This document shows, in pieces, positions 13,247-26,300 of a DNA stretch of 64,000 nucleotides (the stretch's first letter is position 1; every line of letters starts with the position of its first letter). Source of the DNA: Larus michahellis (Eukaryota; Chordata; Aves; Charadriiformes; Laridae). The DNA lies in assembly GCF_964199755.1 (NCBI RefSeq), contig NC_133917.1, positions 3,665,501 through 3,729,500 on the forward strand. Reading direction: 5' to 3'. The position numbers and the translations under genes were made by a program. The notes under the pieces are model-generated. The model saw only the letters and a list, made by a program, of their open reading frames with translations. It did not search any database and was not told the DNA's origin.

Positions 13247-13252
13247 AATAAA
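13247..13252 (+). terminator. AATAAA poly(A) signal after the candidate terminal exon
   Basis: A canonical hexamer within ggaaaaaataaaagtcc, just downstream of the TAA of the candidate exon. Confidence 0.45.
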
Positions 13253-13269
13253 AGTCCAACCAACCCTTT

Positions 13270-15517
13270 TCTCCCCCCCCCGCCCCCGGCTCCAATCCCC
13301 GACGGCTCCGGGACCGGAGCAACCGAAACCGCATCGTTTGCGTCACCATTTATTTAATAAATTCAAAGCAAATGCTGGTGGGGTTTGTTTTGTTTTTTTT
13401 TCCGCCGCCATATACGTGTGAGCCTGAATGGAAAACTGAATTCCTTCCCCTCGTAATCGCCCGAACCATCAAAATGAAAGTTTAAGGTAAAAATTAAATA
13501 TTTCCGCCGGCCTCTTGCGTTCTGGAGGCAGACGCCTCCCGCGCTGCCCCGTCGGATCTGCTCTCCCCTGCGACGCCGATGGAAACTCTATGGATCATTT
13601 ATTTTCTCCTTCCCAGGAGCAAAATGCCAGGGAGAGGGAGGTTTCCCGGCTCCCTTTGCCCCGCCCCGGTGTTAATTGCCTAATTGCTTAATTGTGGGCT
13701 GTGCATCCCCGAGGAAGGTGCTGGGAGCGGGATGGACCCACGGAGACGGGCGCCGCCGTGGATGGACGCTGGAAAGGGGGAGTTGAGAGGGGACGGGGAG
13801 GGGGAGACCCACAGCGAACCCCCCCCCCCCCCCCCAGGGATGGGCTGTGGGGCAAGCTCAACCCTATATTAGCCAACAGAGAATCCCCCCCCCCTCCCCC
13901 GGGGGGGTGGGGGAAGACATGGCCCCCAAAGCGAGTGGTGCAAAACCCCTCCAGCGGCCTCCCCTCAGCCCCTCTTGCCGTGTTGCATCCGGGGGGGTTT
14001 AATCTCTTTTTTTCCCCCCTTTTAAACCCCTTTTGTCCCCAAAAAGCCAGCAGGGGACAGGCAGAAAGTGGGGGGGGGGCGGGGGGGGGGTGTGTGACAA
14101 CAAGCCTCATGGTGCATGGCCATGCCGGTGGGGATTTTACAACCGCTTCCCAAGAAAAACCTCGGCTCACCGGGGATGGAGCAAACGCCTGAGTCACCCC
14201 CGGGAGAGACGGATCGGTCCCGGCTCCTGGAGGAGCGGGATGGGGAATGGCCGCCCCCCGGGACCCCCCCTTGGGCCAAGCCGGTGGCTGCCGAGCCGTT
14301 TCCAGCCCCGTTTGTGCTTTTTTCCCCTTGTCCGTCTGTCGGTCGGGGTTATCCGGGGAGGCGACGCCACTTGGCTGCGCTCGTGGCTTCGATTCCTCCC
14401 TCCCAACGTCCCACCCCGGCTGTCGGACCATCATCATCCTCCCCCAGCCCCACCGACCCCCGGCCGAGCTGAGGGACCCCTTTTGCCAGGCTGGACCAGC
14501 AGGAAGATGCCAGCCGATGGTCCCAGTTCCCGGTTGCCGTTGCCACCCCGTGAATGGTGTGAGGATTAAACAATCCGGAGGGATTTTGCAGCCCAAGTGC
14601 ACAATTCCGTAGGATTTAAGGACATCAGGAGGACATGGACCTGACGGAGTGGGTCCAGAAGAGGCCATGGAGATGCTCAGGGGGCTGGAGCACCCCATGA
14701 TTAACATAACGTTATTAACAGATCTCTTCCAACCCCCACCATTCTGGGATTCGGGGATTCTGGGATTCTGCTCTGTCGCCAGGGCGCGTTACCCACCCCC
14801 CCGGTCTGAAAAACTCGGGAGATTGTTGTTTTTCCCTTTCCATCCTGAAAAAAACAAACCGGGACGTGGCCATCGGCAACAGGTTCTAAAGCCGCAAGAA
14901 AGGCTTCGAGAAAGCCCCCGCGTGATGTTCCCGGGGTTTATTAAGGGTCTCCTAAACCCAAAACTCCCCCCAGAAAATGAGCCCCTGACGCAGCCGAGGG
15001 AGGCAGGCGGCAACCGCCGCCCCTCCGCCGCGATCACCGGGTTCAACAGCTCTACTTTGCGTGGGGAAAGCGCTTCGCTAACCGTTTGCAAATTGATTTA
15101 ATGAGGCCGATGAGAGCAAACAACGTCTGGGAAGAAATGGGAGCTCATTAGAGGCAATTTGGTGGCGCGGAACTTTTTCGGGAGGGCGGGGAGCGGGCTG
15201 CGGACGGGGCCCGGGGTGGTTTTGCAGGGGTAAGGATTCACATACCCGCCCCAGCGCCGCTGATTTCCACCACCGCAGCCCTTGAAATGTTAAAATACAC
15301 CCCGAGCCTTCGCGTAGCGGATGCCTCACCGACCTCGCTTTGCCTGGACCAGTGCGACGTGCTCCTCGACCCCAGAAAAAAACCTCTTCTCCTGCCAAAC
15401 CCACCTTTTCCCGCAGCCCGCTCTGTGCCCGAGCAATGGGGGAGGCTTCCAGCCGACAAGGCGTTGAATTTGCTCCCTCTGCCGTGACCCGCGGTGCTTA
15501 GAGCTGGTTTCCAGCCG
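13270..15517. other. Intergenic, GC-rich, no gene recognised
   Basis: The stretch has long C and G runs (13819-13835, 13885-13910, 14069-14092) and one degenerate CR1 piece (about 14640-14775). The minus-strand open frame of 339 codons (14707-13688) crosses these runs and looks like a composition artefact. Confidence 0.5.
14640..14775 (+). mobile_element. CR1 LINE fragment, internally deleted
   Basis: A piece resembling CR1 ORF2 3' sequence (gagtgggtccagaagaggcc, then gctcagggggctggagcacc) joins directly to a CR1 3' tip (cttccaacccccaccattct with ggattc repeats). Most of the segment between is missing. Confidence 0.65.
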
Positions 15518-16610
15518 CTCTCCTGCTGCTTTTTCCCTCCTCTATCCACCTTGCAGCAGGGAATCAGGGCTGGATCTGCTCAGCGTCGCACCCGCGTGAC
15601 TTGTACGTGGAATCAGAGAATGGTTTGGGTGGGAAGGGACCTTGAAGACCATCCAGTTCCCTGGGCAGGGACACCTCCCCCAGCCCAGGTTGCTCCGAGC
15701 CCCGGCCAACCTGGCCTTGAACCCCTCCAGGGATGGGGCAGCCACAGCTTCTCTGGGCAACCTGGGCCAGGGGCTCATCCCCCTCACAGCCAAGAAGTTC
15801 TTCCCCAGATCTCACCTAAATCTCCCTCTTCCAGTGTAAAACCCTTCCCCCTCGTCCCATGGCTCCCCTCTCTGCTCCAGAGTCCCTCCCCAGCTTTCCT
15901 GGAGCCCCTTGAGGGACTGGAAGGGGCTCTGCACCCCCTGGACTTCCAGGAGACACGGGAGCCAAGGTGGGGACACCCGAAGGTGCTCAGGGCCGCGACA
16001 GGGCAGCAGTTTGCCCAGCAGTGCTGGGGGGGGCACTATTGCACTGGTGGTGTCTCCCCTCTCCCAGGAAGGGACTGGCCACAGGCCAGGAGGAAACGGG
16101 CAAGCTGCCTGCGCCCACTGGGCTTTCTGGAGGGGTCGTGCCCCGCAAAATGCCCAGCAGCAGCACCCCAAAAGCCCCCAGCAGCATCCCTGACGCCCCC
16201 ATACCCCGGGTTGAGCGACACAGGACTTTATCTTCTAATGCCTGGGAAAACCGCGCTTTTAGAAGACTCTGGTGTCTGAATTAGTGAAAATATTTACTTT
16301 ACAGCCAGCTCTGGGGTGCGGGTTTCAAGGTCTCGGCATTTTTGAGCTCACCAGGTGCGGGGAGGAGGAGGAGCGAGACCCGGGCACTCGCCCCGAGCTC
16401 CCACTGGGGTTGTTCCATCCCACGGACGGCACATTCCAGAGAAATCAGAAAGTTTGCTGAGGAGTTCTCTCCTCTCTCTCTCTCCCCCCCTTGCTGGCTG
16501 CCATCCTGAGCACTCCTCGCCCCGGTGCCGGAGCCCCGAGCCCTTCCCTTCCTCCCGCGGCCGCAGCGCTCGCAGGGTCCCACCTTGGCTGTCCCTGCGG
16601 GGAGCGCCCA
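15518..16610 (-). repeat. Inverted duplication A' (copy of the last VDR intron segment)
   Basis: This stretch is the reverse complement, at roughly 98% identity by eye, of about 60590-61676 in the last VDR intron. The match includes a CR1 copy and non-repeat sequence on both sides of it, such as ctcctgctgctttttccctc at the left end and cgggttgagcgacacaggac inside. It is therefore a duplicated segment and not two independent CR1 insertions. It ends abruptly near 16610, beyond which the two loci are only moderately alike. It lies just upstream of the candidate VDR promoter. Confidence 0.9.
15611..15935 (-). mobile_element. CR1 LINE 3' fragment inside inverted duplication A'
   Basis: Read on the plus strand it starts aatcagagaatggtttgggt and continues through the standard antisense CR1 3' region (ccagcccaggttgctccgag, cagccacagcttctctgggc). 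It is therefore a 5'-truncated element on the minus strand. The same copy, with the same neighbours, occurs at 61265-61585. Confidence 0.9.
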
Positions 16611-16862
16611 GAGTCCTGCTGACGGAATGGGCTGGGTATAGTCCTTGCGTATTTTATATTGGTATCAATATTGATTCTTTAGTGTTATTAATGTTAATTA
16701 TTTAGCCTTATAGAATCATAGAATTGTTTAGGTTGGAAGGGACCTTTCAGATCACCCGTTTATATTTCAACCCTCGGGTTTCCTTGTTTTTTCCCCGATT
16801 CCCTTTCCCGCGTGGAGAGGGCAGGGGGGATGGAATAATTGTCTAAACGACAATAAATCGGC
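16590..16862 (-). mobile_element. Old LTR-like fragment (avian ERVL-type solo LTR), interrupted by a CR1 piece
   Basis: This is moderately similar to 60343-60600 read in reverse. Shared blocks include gacggaatgggctg, ttatatttcaaccctcgg and ctaaacgacaataaat. The partner begins TGTCGTGGTTTGAAAAACCC, which resembles the 5' end of avian ERVL-class LTRs as I remember them. No internal retroviral genes are seen. It is a broken fossil and older than the adjoining duplication, judging by its divergence. A CR1 fragment interrupts it. Confidence 0.5.
16704..16757 (-). mobile_element. Short CR1 3' tip inside the LTR-like fragment
   Basis: The plus-strand text tagaatcatagaattgttta followed by ggttggaagggacctttcag is antisense CR1 3' end. 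The related LTR-like copy near 60500 lacks it, so it marks a later insertion of about 55 bp. Confidence 0.75.
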
Positions 16863-16869
16863 GCGGGCT

Positions 16870-17302
16870 CCTCAAACCGGAACACCCGCAGGGCAGAGGG
16901 CTCCCCGCCGGCCAGGGGAGCGGGGCGGCAGGGGCAGGGGCTGGGCCGAAGCGGGGGGACCGGGCTGGGAAGGGGGGTGCCGGGGGTCCCGGAGCCGGGC
17001 AGCGCCGGGGGAGCGGCAGGCGGCCACGTGCAATCTCCCGCCAGCCCTCGCTACGCCCCCAGCGGGCGGGGATTCGCGCCGCCATGACCTTATATGGCGC
17101 TGGTAGGCGGTGCCGGAGTGGACACGCCCCCAAGGGGGCGGTGCCGAGGCGGTGCTGCGCTGGCATTGGCGAGGCGGGGCGGGGCGTGTGGCAGAGGGGG
17201 CGTGGTCTCCGCGAGGGGCCGGGCGCGGCGCCGGCCGGTTCCCGTCAAAAGGCGGCTCCGGGGCGGTGGGGGAGGGAGGGGGTAGCGGCGCCGGGAGCGC
17301 AG
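16870..17302 (+). promoter_or_regulatory. VDR: Candidate VDR promoter and non-coding exon 1 (CpG island, CArG box, E-box)
   Basis: This is a CpG-rich block between the A' duplication and the 21-kb region before VDR coding exon 1. Visible sites are an E-box CACGTG (17025-17030), a perfect SRF-type CArG box CCTTATATGG (17088-17097), an inverted CCAAT (attgg near 17164) and several GC boxes (ggggcgggg). A good donor (gcgcag/gtaccg) at 17303 could end a non-coding first exon. No other plus-strand gene is evident before the VDR coding exons. Assignment to VDR rests on position. Confidence 0.5.
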
Positions 17303-20300
17303 GTACCGGGGCACCGGGGGCTCGTGGGGATGGTGTTTCTGAGGGAAACCCCCACCCGGTGCCCGCCCCGGGCCGGGTCTCGGGGGTGGCAGTGGCTCTG
17401 GTGGTCGCTGGGGCGCGGGTGGTGCCCGCCGGGTGTGGGTGGGGGGCGGCTGTTGCTGTGGGGAATGCCCCCGGTGCCCCCCACGGACCGGGGCATGCGG
17501 ATGTGTCGGGGTACTGGTGCCTCCGTGGCCGGAGGGGCGCGGGCATGGGGTCACTCACCACTAGTTGAGGGGTCCTGCAGGGTACCGGGGGTGCATCGTA
17601 CCCTCTCTCCCCCACCCTGGTGCTTTGGGGATCTCTCGTGGGTGTTGGGGGCACCCACCCCGGGGCCCTGTCTGCTCCCTGGTTTGGGGTCCCGTGTGGG
17701 TGTGGGGCTCCCTGTGCTCCTCATTCTGGTTTGGGGGTCCTATGTACGTTTGTCCCCCTGAGGTTGGGGGTCCCTGGGGGCTCTCCGGGCTGTTCAGGGC
17801 CTCCCCTGCCAAAACTGGGGTCCTCTTAGGTTTTTTGGGGGGGGGAGAGGTCTCAGTCCCTCCCTGTGAGTTCTGGGGCAGCCCCTGATCTGGGGGATGT
17901 CAGGGTCCCCCCAGTGCTGTCCAGTTTCGGGTCTGACCACCCCTTACTGGGCTCAGAAGTGAGGGTTCAGCTTAGAGCTGGGGGGGGGGAATGTAACTGG
18001 GGGGGTGGGTGCTTTCTTTCCCCCCAAAATTCTGGCCGCCTTCACCTTTTCTGGGGTCAGCGTGAGGGGGGGGGAAGCTGGTCCCAGTCACGTACCCCTC
18101 GTTGGTGTGAACCCCCCTTTTCCCCTCCGCAGCCCTGAGCCCCTTCCTGAGCTTCACCCTCCATCCCCCCTCACAGGAGTTCATCCCTGTCCCCCCTCCC
18201 TGTGTCCCCAAACTCTTTCCGGGGGGCTCTGAAGCTGATGAATTACCTGGGTGCTTTTGGGGTGCTTAACTGGTGTTTTAGGGTTTCCAGCCTGTGCCTT
18301 ATCAACAGGTTGGTTTCGGATTCAGACAAGTGCCTGATTAATGATCAGCTTTAAAATGCATCTTAAACTTAATCTCCACGGTTTTTTGAAGCCAGGGGGT
18401 GTGGGGGGGAGAGAGACTTCAAAAGCCAGGCTGAGACCCCAGCATGGCTGTAATCGCGCGCTCGTTTGTAATTCCCCAGGGACTTTTTGGTCCGTCTCCG
18501 AGCGATCCCGTTGCCTGTGTCGGATGTGACTGTCAGGATCTTTCAGCCGCGAGTTCCCAGCGTGAAGAAAACGAAGGTACCGGGGATCTTCCCACAGCTC
18601 TCACAGGCGGAAAGCCGGGGGGGAATTATTTTTCCCCAGACCAAGCAAGGCACCCTGGGGCCAGGGCTGAGCACCCAAAGGGACCTGGGGGGCCGGCGTA
18701 GGGCAAGTAGAGGTGCCTGTTCTCTGGGGCGAGCTGCTCCTTCCTCTTTTTACCCCTTCCTGGGGGTTGGAGCCTTTGGCAGTAAGAGTTTCTTCAGAAA
18801 CTGGTTTTCACGAGAAGCCAGCCCTGGCTCCGCAGCGTTTTGTGGCGTGCTCTCCTCCCACACGAGCTGGGCAGTGACTCATCTTCCTCCCAGGACTTGG
18901 TTAAAGGAGCACCAGCGATCTCGGGGCAACGTGCGTCTCCTCCTGAAGGCAGGCAGGCAGGCAGACATCTGCTTGCCGTCCTGCTCCGTTTGCCGACCCT
19001 CTCGGTGCTTCCTCCGCGTCTGCCGGGCAGCGAGAGCCAGCCGGGCTGCCTTGGGTTAGTGCCGCGCGTGCCTCTGCGCGGCGAGGGAGGAATATTTAAC
19101 CTGTCTGCTTTTGGGGAGGAAGCTACGGCCGTGATTACTTATTTGAATAAAACCTCTTCTTCCTTCTCCAAAAGCAGCCGGTTAAAACTGAGTCAAATCA
19201 GATGAGGTTGGTAGCTCTCGGCTGCAGCATGGCTTTCGGGTGGGCCCCATGACAGCGTGTTTAACTGGGAGGTAGGGCCAAAAAAATGTGCCTGGCTGAG
19301 GCTGGGGAGCTCTGGGAGCCACGTGTTGGCATTGCACAGCTTGGACAGCCGTCCCTCCGGCATCACGGACCCCGAGGAGTGAGGAAGAGGAGCGAGGAAG
19401 GCCGGTCAGGTGCAGGAGGCGTTGGCAGATGTCTGCCCGAGATCCTGCTTGTCTGTAAACACATCAGGTGTAAGATCTCGCAACGGGATTTTGAATAACA
19501 AAGGCATGAAGCACAAAAATAGGTTTTTCATCAGGCAAGAATGTGCCTCGGGTCAGTTAGTTTTTCACTAGATGTTTGTATCCTGCATCCCAGTGTACTT
19601 AAGACAAAATAACTGGATAATCGAGCCTATTTTTCCATTTAATAGCTAACTGGAGAAGCGGCTGTCTCCCTCTCTGTGGCTAGAGGTGCACTCAGGAACA
19701 ATTTTTAACCCGCTGTCGCTGAGCCAAAGCGAAGTCAGTCTGGCCCGAGCTTCCTGTGGCTTGTGAAGGGGAAATGCTGAAATGTCAACTCACCGGGAGA
19801 GGAATAATCAGAGTTAAAAGCGGTTGTAAATGGGTCTGTGTCTCCCACGCGGAGGTCGGTGTGTGTGTGCGGGGGGGGAAAGCTGTCAGCCGAACTGCGG
19901 CACGTCTTCCCCTACTTGTGCAAGGGAGTGTGAGCCCCTGGCAGCGCGTCGGCTGCGAGAGGAAGGGGACACGCGTCTGGGGTGCAGGGTAAGGTCTGAT
20001 GGCTCTGGCGTGAACCTCCTCGGTCTAACGACACCCACAAACGAGGGCAATCAGCCGGAGGAAGGACGTGCACGGCCGCAGTAGGTGCAGGGGCTGTTTT
20101 GTGGGTGGGCGTCGGGCGCTGCTACAAGGGACTTTCCTAAAACCCCGTCACGTGGAAGGAATTAAATCCCACTTCTGCGTACGGGGTGTCCTGTTTTGGA
20201 ACTGTCTTGTGGGCAGTGGGGTTTTTTTTGTTTTTTTTTTTTGCGTGGTGCCCTTTTTGTATTTGAATATGATGCGGGTTGCAAGTGAGTAAGTGCAGGT

Positions 20301-23300
20301 GGCATCTAAATAATGGTACCACGTTGGTGGGGATGTGTCTGGGTGCTGGGCAGTGTCCCATCCCGCAGCAATGAGCTCTGGCAGAGGGGATACAGCAGCC
20401 CTGGGAGGAGAACTGTCATCGTCACGGTTCCGGAGATGCCGGAACCTGTGATCTGGATGGCGGCTGCTCCGGATCCTCCTGAAGCGTCTCTACTTGCCAC
20501 CGACTCTTTCCTAATCGTAGCTCCGAGGGGGTGGTTCCCCCTTTGGGTAACCTCCCGGTGGTGTCTCTTGAGTAAGAGGCGGCGGAGCAGAGCGGAGCTC
20601 TGCCCCGGGGTTTGCGTAACCGGCGCGGAACGGCTCGCGCTCGGCGTGCATCGCCCGGGCAGAAAGAGCGGGGGGCGAAACTTACTTCGGGGGTGAAAGT
20701 TGTTGCGACAGCCGGCTGCTGGGCTCACAGCCCATGGAGGGCTGGTTTCTCTTGATGGTTTTCTCCCCCTCCCCTGCCCCACGAGAGCGTATTTCGGGAG
20801 ACCCAGAGGTGACTGGAAACTCCAGTTTCCCAGTTACTCTCTTCGTTGCCCACCCTGGAGCGATAGTTGCCCACCCCGGTGCACGTGGGCGCCCCCTGCG
20901 ATCTGGCAACACCCTGTGCTGGGGAGGAGGCAGTGGCGTTGATTTAGAACAGTTTTGCGAGGGCGGGGGATTAAAATACAGCCCCCGAATGAGAGAAATG
21001 CAAGTGGAACCTCTTCTTCAATGGCGGGGTCAATATCTCTGTTTTTACGGCCGAGCGTTAATGCAGCGATTGCGGGAAAGCGGCCCTCTGATTTGGGCAG
21101 TTCGGGTTAAATTGTGTCTCTGACGTTGTACCCGCTGTGGAGGAGGACAGCTGGAGGACCGGGTGAAAATGGAGTTGGACTAGCTGCTTGTTGTAGGGCC
21201 CTTCCAGATGAGCTAGTCTAAAAATGAAAAGTGCATTTATTTATATATATATATATTTTTTTTTTTTTTGGAACAAGACCCAGCAGCCCGCGAGGACAAG
21301 CGTGTGCCGGTGGGGTTGGGAGAGGGAAGGACGCTTAAACCAGGGCGTGAGGAACAACAAAGGACAAGGGGAGCAAAAGTCCGAGGAGATAAGGAAGGTC
21401 AGAGACTCTCAAAGGCTCCAAAACGGAGCTTCTCGGCAGTGACCTGACGAAGCAGAGGCCGCGGCTGGGGAATGGGTCTCCTGCAGTCAAGAGGCCTCGC
21501 CGTGACTTTGGCTGAAGGACCGATGTGACAGGGCAGTCACCGGTGCCACCCTCCCCTGCTTCCCCCTTCCTTTTCGGTGTTTGCTGCTGAATCAGCTGCA
21601 ACTCGAGTAGGGTTTTCTTATCTGTGGCATTTAACGGCAGTACCAGTGTAAACCTCACATGTAGGTGACTTTTGGCTACTAATAAATGGAAACGGGGTGT
21701 AAAAGTGATGAAAAACAATACCTGGAACCTTTATCTGTATATCTAAAAGTAGTTTCCTCATTGCCAGGAATACATGCTGTCTGCCCAAGGCGTCGGGACC
21801 TGCTGACGCGACTTCTGAGCTGTGACTTTTCCCAGTCAGTGGGACACCGGTGAGTGACTTAACCAAAAGTCCTGCGCGTGTTTGCAGTTCCCAGAGGTTC
21901 TTTGGTGGAAGCGCCGGTGGGCCGGATGAGGTGAATTAGGTTGGAAAGGGCGTTCTTGACCCACGGAGCCTTTCTGAATCTCTCCTGGGAAGTCTGTGCC
22001 TTTTCCCAAGGGTTTGTGCAGCGGGAGCCTGCGTTCCCGTTTGCTCGGGGCCTTTCCGTCCTGGCTGCGGCAGGCTGGGTGCCCAGCTCGCGTAGGTGCT
22101 GTCTGAATTTCCCAACGCACAACACCTCCCGCTTTTATCGGTGCTCCCCCTCCTCCGACTTGCTTGGGCAAGAAGCCTCCCACCATCGGCTGGTGCCATG
22201 GGTGAGGCCATCGGTGGTGGGGACGAGTGACCAGACCCTTGCCCGCGGGGCTGTCTGTCCCGTGCTGTCTGTCACCTGCTGCCAGGCGAGGGACAGGGCT
22301 TGGGGAGCTGTGTGTCACCTCGGGTCTGCAAAGGCTTCACTTCTCTCCCCTGCAGGGACGTGGATAGTGCTGACATGGAGGGTTCCTTATACATAAGCGC
22401 TCACAGCGCCATAAATACGCCCGTTTAACAGAACGCAGATAAGATGTAAGCACGGTCTATATTTAAACTTGCTTAGTTTTGCGGAACACGCAGTGTCCTT
22501 GATGAGAGCTGCGAGCGTTAGCACACCTTTGTGGCCCGGGAGGGGTGGCGAGTACCGGCTGCCACGTGTAGAGCTTGAGGGCGATGCCCGGGGAAACCCG
22601 GGCTGAGAAGAACTCGTGTCTCGTCGATCTTCGTCGTCCCAAGGCCCTGGTGCCCTCTTGGACAGGAGACTCTTTTCGCTCGGTGCTGTTTGCTCCGGGT
22701 AAAGATAAATTTTATTTCCGTGGCCTGGCTTACGCTCGACGTGGGGATGGTGCTGACTAGTTCCCGATACTGAGCTTAAATCTCTCTTTCTGGGGACTCT
22801 TCCCGAAGCGGGGAGAGCTCTTCTCAACCCGGCAGTCCTGCCACGTTGCTTTCCTCTAGCTGTTTGTCCCAGCAGCTGGGTGCAGGCAGTTTTGTACCTG
22901 TCCGTGCCTGATAACTGGAGTTTCCAGTTGTGCTCTCGCTGGCACACTCAAAGAAGAGGTGACTGTTTTGTTGTTTTTGTGTGTTTTGTTTTTTTTTTTT
23001 TTTTCCCCGAGCGTTCCTGCTTCGTGCTCAGACATTAGAGTAATCCTGTGGTCTGGTCAGTGTTGGACAGAGGAGGAGAAACCTGTTTTTCTGTGCTCTG
23101 GCTGCTGCCCTGGGTGGCCTCCCACACTGTCCTCCTCGTTGATGCTGCGCGTGACTGGCAGAGGACACACAAACCGGTGTGGTTGGGCTGCCCGATGCTC
23201 TCGAAATCCGAACTATCGCTCACCGTGGCAGGGTAGGAGACCTGGTGTCTGTACCAGGACCGCTGCGCGTGCACGGGGCTCCTGCACTGCAAGAAATGTT

Positions 23301-26300
23301 TTATTCTCTTTGTTTTACTACATGCGGGTGACAGAATTTCAAACTGGCGAAGCGTGTTGTGACAAAAATGTCTGTGTGATCTTTGCGACGCAAACTTAGC
23401 AGGGAAAACGATGAGGTGGGATTTGGGGCAATGCACCGACGACAGCGGCTGCCTGAATCCATGGATAAATGCGCGGATCTGCTCACAGGAGGGGGGATGC
23501 TTCACCTCTGGCAGGTGAGGGGCAGTGCTCAGCGCTCCTCTCCTCGCAGACACTGCGCAGAAAATGTCATTTCTGTTTCTTTTTGCGGCCCAGACACACC
23601 TGGCCGGAGGGCTTTCTGCTCCAGGGCAAGCCGAACTGATAAACGGCTGATGAGGGGGGGAATGGGATTGCTACAGCTCATCTCTGGGAAGGAGAAAAGC
23701 AGAATTAGCCACCAATTTCTTAGTAGAGGGGAACAATTCTAACCCTGCCCACCCACTCGCTTCCTTAAGTAGCAGTAAAATTGCTGGAGAAGGAACTGCC
23801 TGTCGAGGGCAGGGCACGACTCTGCCTTGGCATCATGTGCTGGGGTTGTGCTTTGCTCTGAATTTACCCGTCGGCTCGTCCAGACAGGCTGGAGGAGCCG
23901 AGAGCCAGGAGCCAGCTCCTCCCGACGACGTTCCCCGGGCATCCAGAGCAGGTCCGTCCCCCTGGGGAGGCTCAGGGGGCTCAGCAGAGCTTGGCTCATG
24001 GGTCCGGCTCCTTCCTCGGGGGTCCCCCATCTGCAGCAATAGGCTGTAATTCTGACCGAAAACTTCACCTCAAGGCAAAACAGCGATTAATGCGAAGGTC
24101 TAGTGGTCACTGGGTTTGGTTTATCTTTCATCTCCTCGGTGAGAGATGGCCTGGGGATGTCCTCTTTGTTTTGGCTGACTTCTGGTTTTCTTCTTGTTCT
24201 TTTCCGCCACCCCACCCCCCCGTTCTGGCTTGGTGCTCCTGACTTTTTCTTTTTTTAACCTGTGGCTGCTGCGTTTCTAGTTGTCCTTTAATCAGCTGAT
24301 AGAGATCTACCGAGAAATCGCTGCTCCGCTCCTGGCTCTTAAGGAAACCAGAGTTTGTCGGGATCGCTCGGGGCTGGAGAAGAGATGTGGGTGCATGGGC
24401 TGGACTTCAGCACGGGCGAAAAAGCAAAGAATTAATCCAAGTAATGGACGAGAAGACATCGCGACGCCACATCAGGAGCTCGCGTGCAAGGCAGAGATCC
24501 TTTGTGAGGAGCTGGTGAGAGTTAGTCTGGTCCCGGGGATGTTCACTTGTAGCTCCTACCCTCTATATCTGCGTGGATGCAAATATTCCTGGCGGTGGGG
24601 TGGCCTCAGAGATGACATGACTCAGGTTTGGTTTTTTTTCCTCTCGTAAATTGGAAATATCTCGCTGTGGTGCCCCAGCCTTGTCTCTTCAGTGCAAGCA
24701 GGTCCGGGGATACGCTGATTTTTTTTTTTTTTTTTTTTTGGGTCTCATCTTACCCCAAAGCTGGCAGCTCCCGTGATCGTATCGTAACACCCCGCTTGAA
24801 CACAACAATGAGACTTTCAGTCCCGGTTAATGCTGTATATTGGGAGCCAAATCTTTTTCTTCAACAATAAGACTCTTTTAACACCGCTTAGTGTCTGCCC
24901 TAATCACGAATTCCTGGGAAATGTGCTTGGCGGTGAAGCTGGGTGTCTCTTAAACCAATGGGGAAACCTGCTGCGTTTATCTAGGGCTTGTTACAAGGGC
25001 TGGTCAAGGCTTGTGTTGCCGTGGTGTTGATTTAGGGTGACTAATCCATCACAAATCAGCTCTTCTGTCACTCGCCGCTTCTCCAAATGCGGCTTTCTCC
25101 ATGTCGGTAGTGTCTTTCCCCACCCTAATAAATGAAATGTTCTTACAACTATTTAGGAAATAAGGCAGCTGGGTAGAAAATCCATAATCGCAGCAGCTCT
25201 GCAAGCCTTGATAGATGCAAGGGGCTTTAAAAGTGATTTTTTTTTTTTTTTTTCCCCCCCTTTCGCTTGCCACAAGGTAGATTTGAGGGCGTACCTGGGT
25301 ATTTTAGACCTCTTGCAGCAAACATCTAACGCAATCTGCGTCCAGCACAGGTCCACCAAAGCTGCCAGGTCTCTCCTTCTGGGAATGACCTCGGAGGTTG
25401 TCCTCTGTCTCCTGGAATCTTAGTGAATTGGTTTATTATTTCAAAGGCCACTGGAGCACATCGGCAGCCTCAGAAGGGCCCTACCTTTTCCACATACGTT
25501 ACGAGTTTCTGAATCCCGAGACCTTGAATTCTGGACTCTTCCTGCAGAGCTCTGGGTCGGTGCCTTGCAAAGAGGAGCTGCTTTTCTGTACCCTTGTCTC
25601 GATGCCCATCCGAGTGCCGCCGGAGCGGCTCGCCCGGCGTAATGCACTTATTGCAAGCAAGTCTAGGGAATGTCTGTCTTGTAACACCTGAACTGGTCAT
25701 GTGGGTTTAGCCATGGCATTAAAAAGGGAGCTCGCGTGGCTCTCCCAGCCCTCCCGGGCACTCCGAAACCAGCCAGGAGCTGCTTCTGCTCAAGGGTGGC
25801 CGCTCCGCTCCTGGTGCTTCCACCAAGTCAAGGGGATGAAGGTTTAAACTCTCCTCTTCAGCCAAGCTGCGGTTCCTTTCCCAAATCCGGGGCATGTCTT
25901 CAGCAGGTCATTACTCCTGTGCAGATTCAGTCGTATTCTGCAGCTTCATCAGCCCCATCTCTAGCAAAAAAAAAAAAAAAACAAACCCCAAGCTAGGCTT
26001 GATAAGATAAATGAGATATTTTCAGTATTAGAGTCTGGGGGGGGGGGGCTGTGTATTCTCGGTGCGATTTCCCTTCTTGGCGGGGAGCGATAGAGGGATT
26101 CGCCGCCTGAGCGAGAACCTGTTTGCATGTATTTCGAAATAAGGGTGAAGCTCTTAAGGAGTGTGGTATTTGCCACATGCAGGGACAGCTCCTTGCTCTT
26201 GGCCTTTCCTTTAATTTTTGGCATACGAGGGAAAGGATTCCTCGGCTGCTCTTACCTTGGAATCGGCAGTGGGGAAACAAAGGCACAGAGGAAGCCGGGG

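Noticed and set aside
13688-14707. 339-codon minus-strand open frame
   Set aside because: It crosses long C and G runs and a CR1 piece. Proline- and glycine-rich low-complexity text without a recognisable protein.
15494-16279. 261-codon plus-strand frame repeated at about 61.6 kb
   Set aside because: It is the duplicated A/A' segment including antisense CR1. Sharing between copies reflects duplication, not coding conservation.
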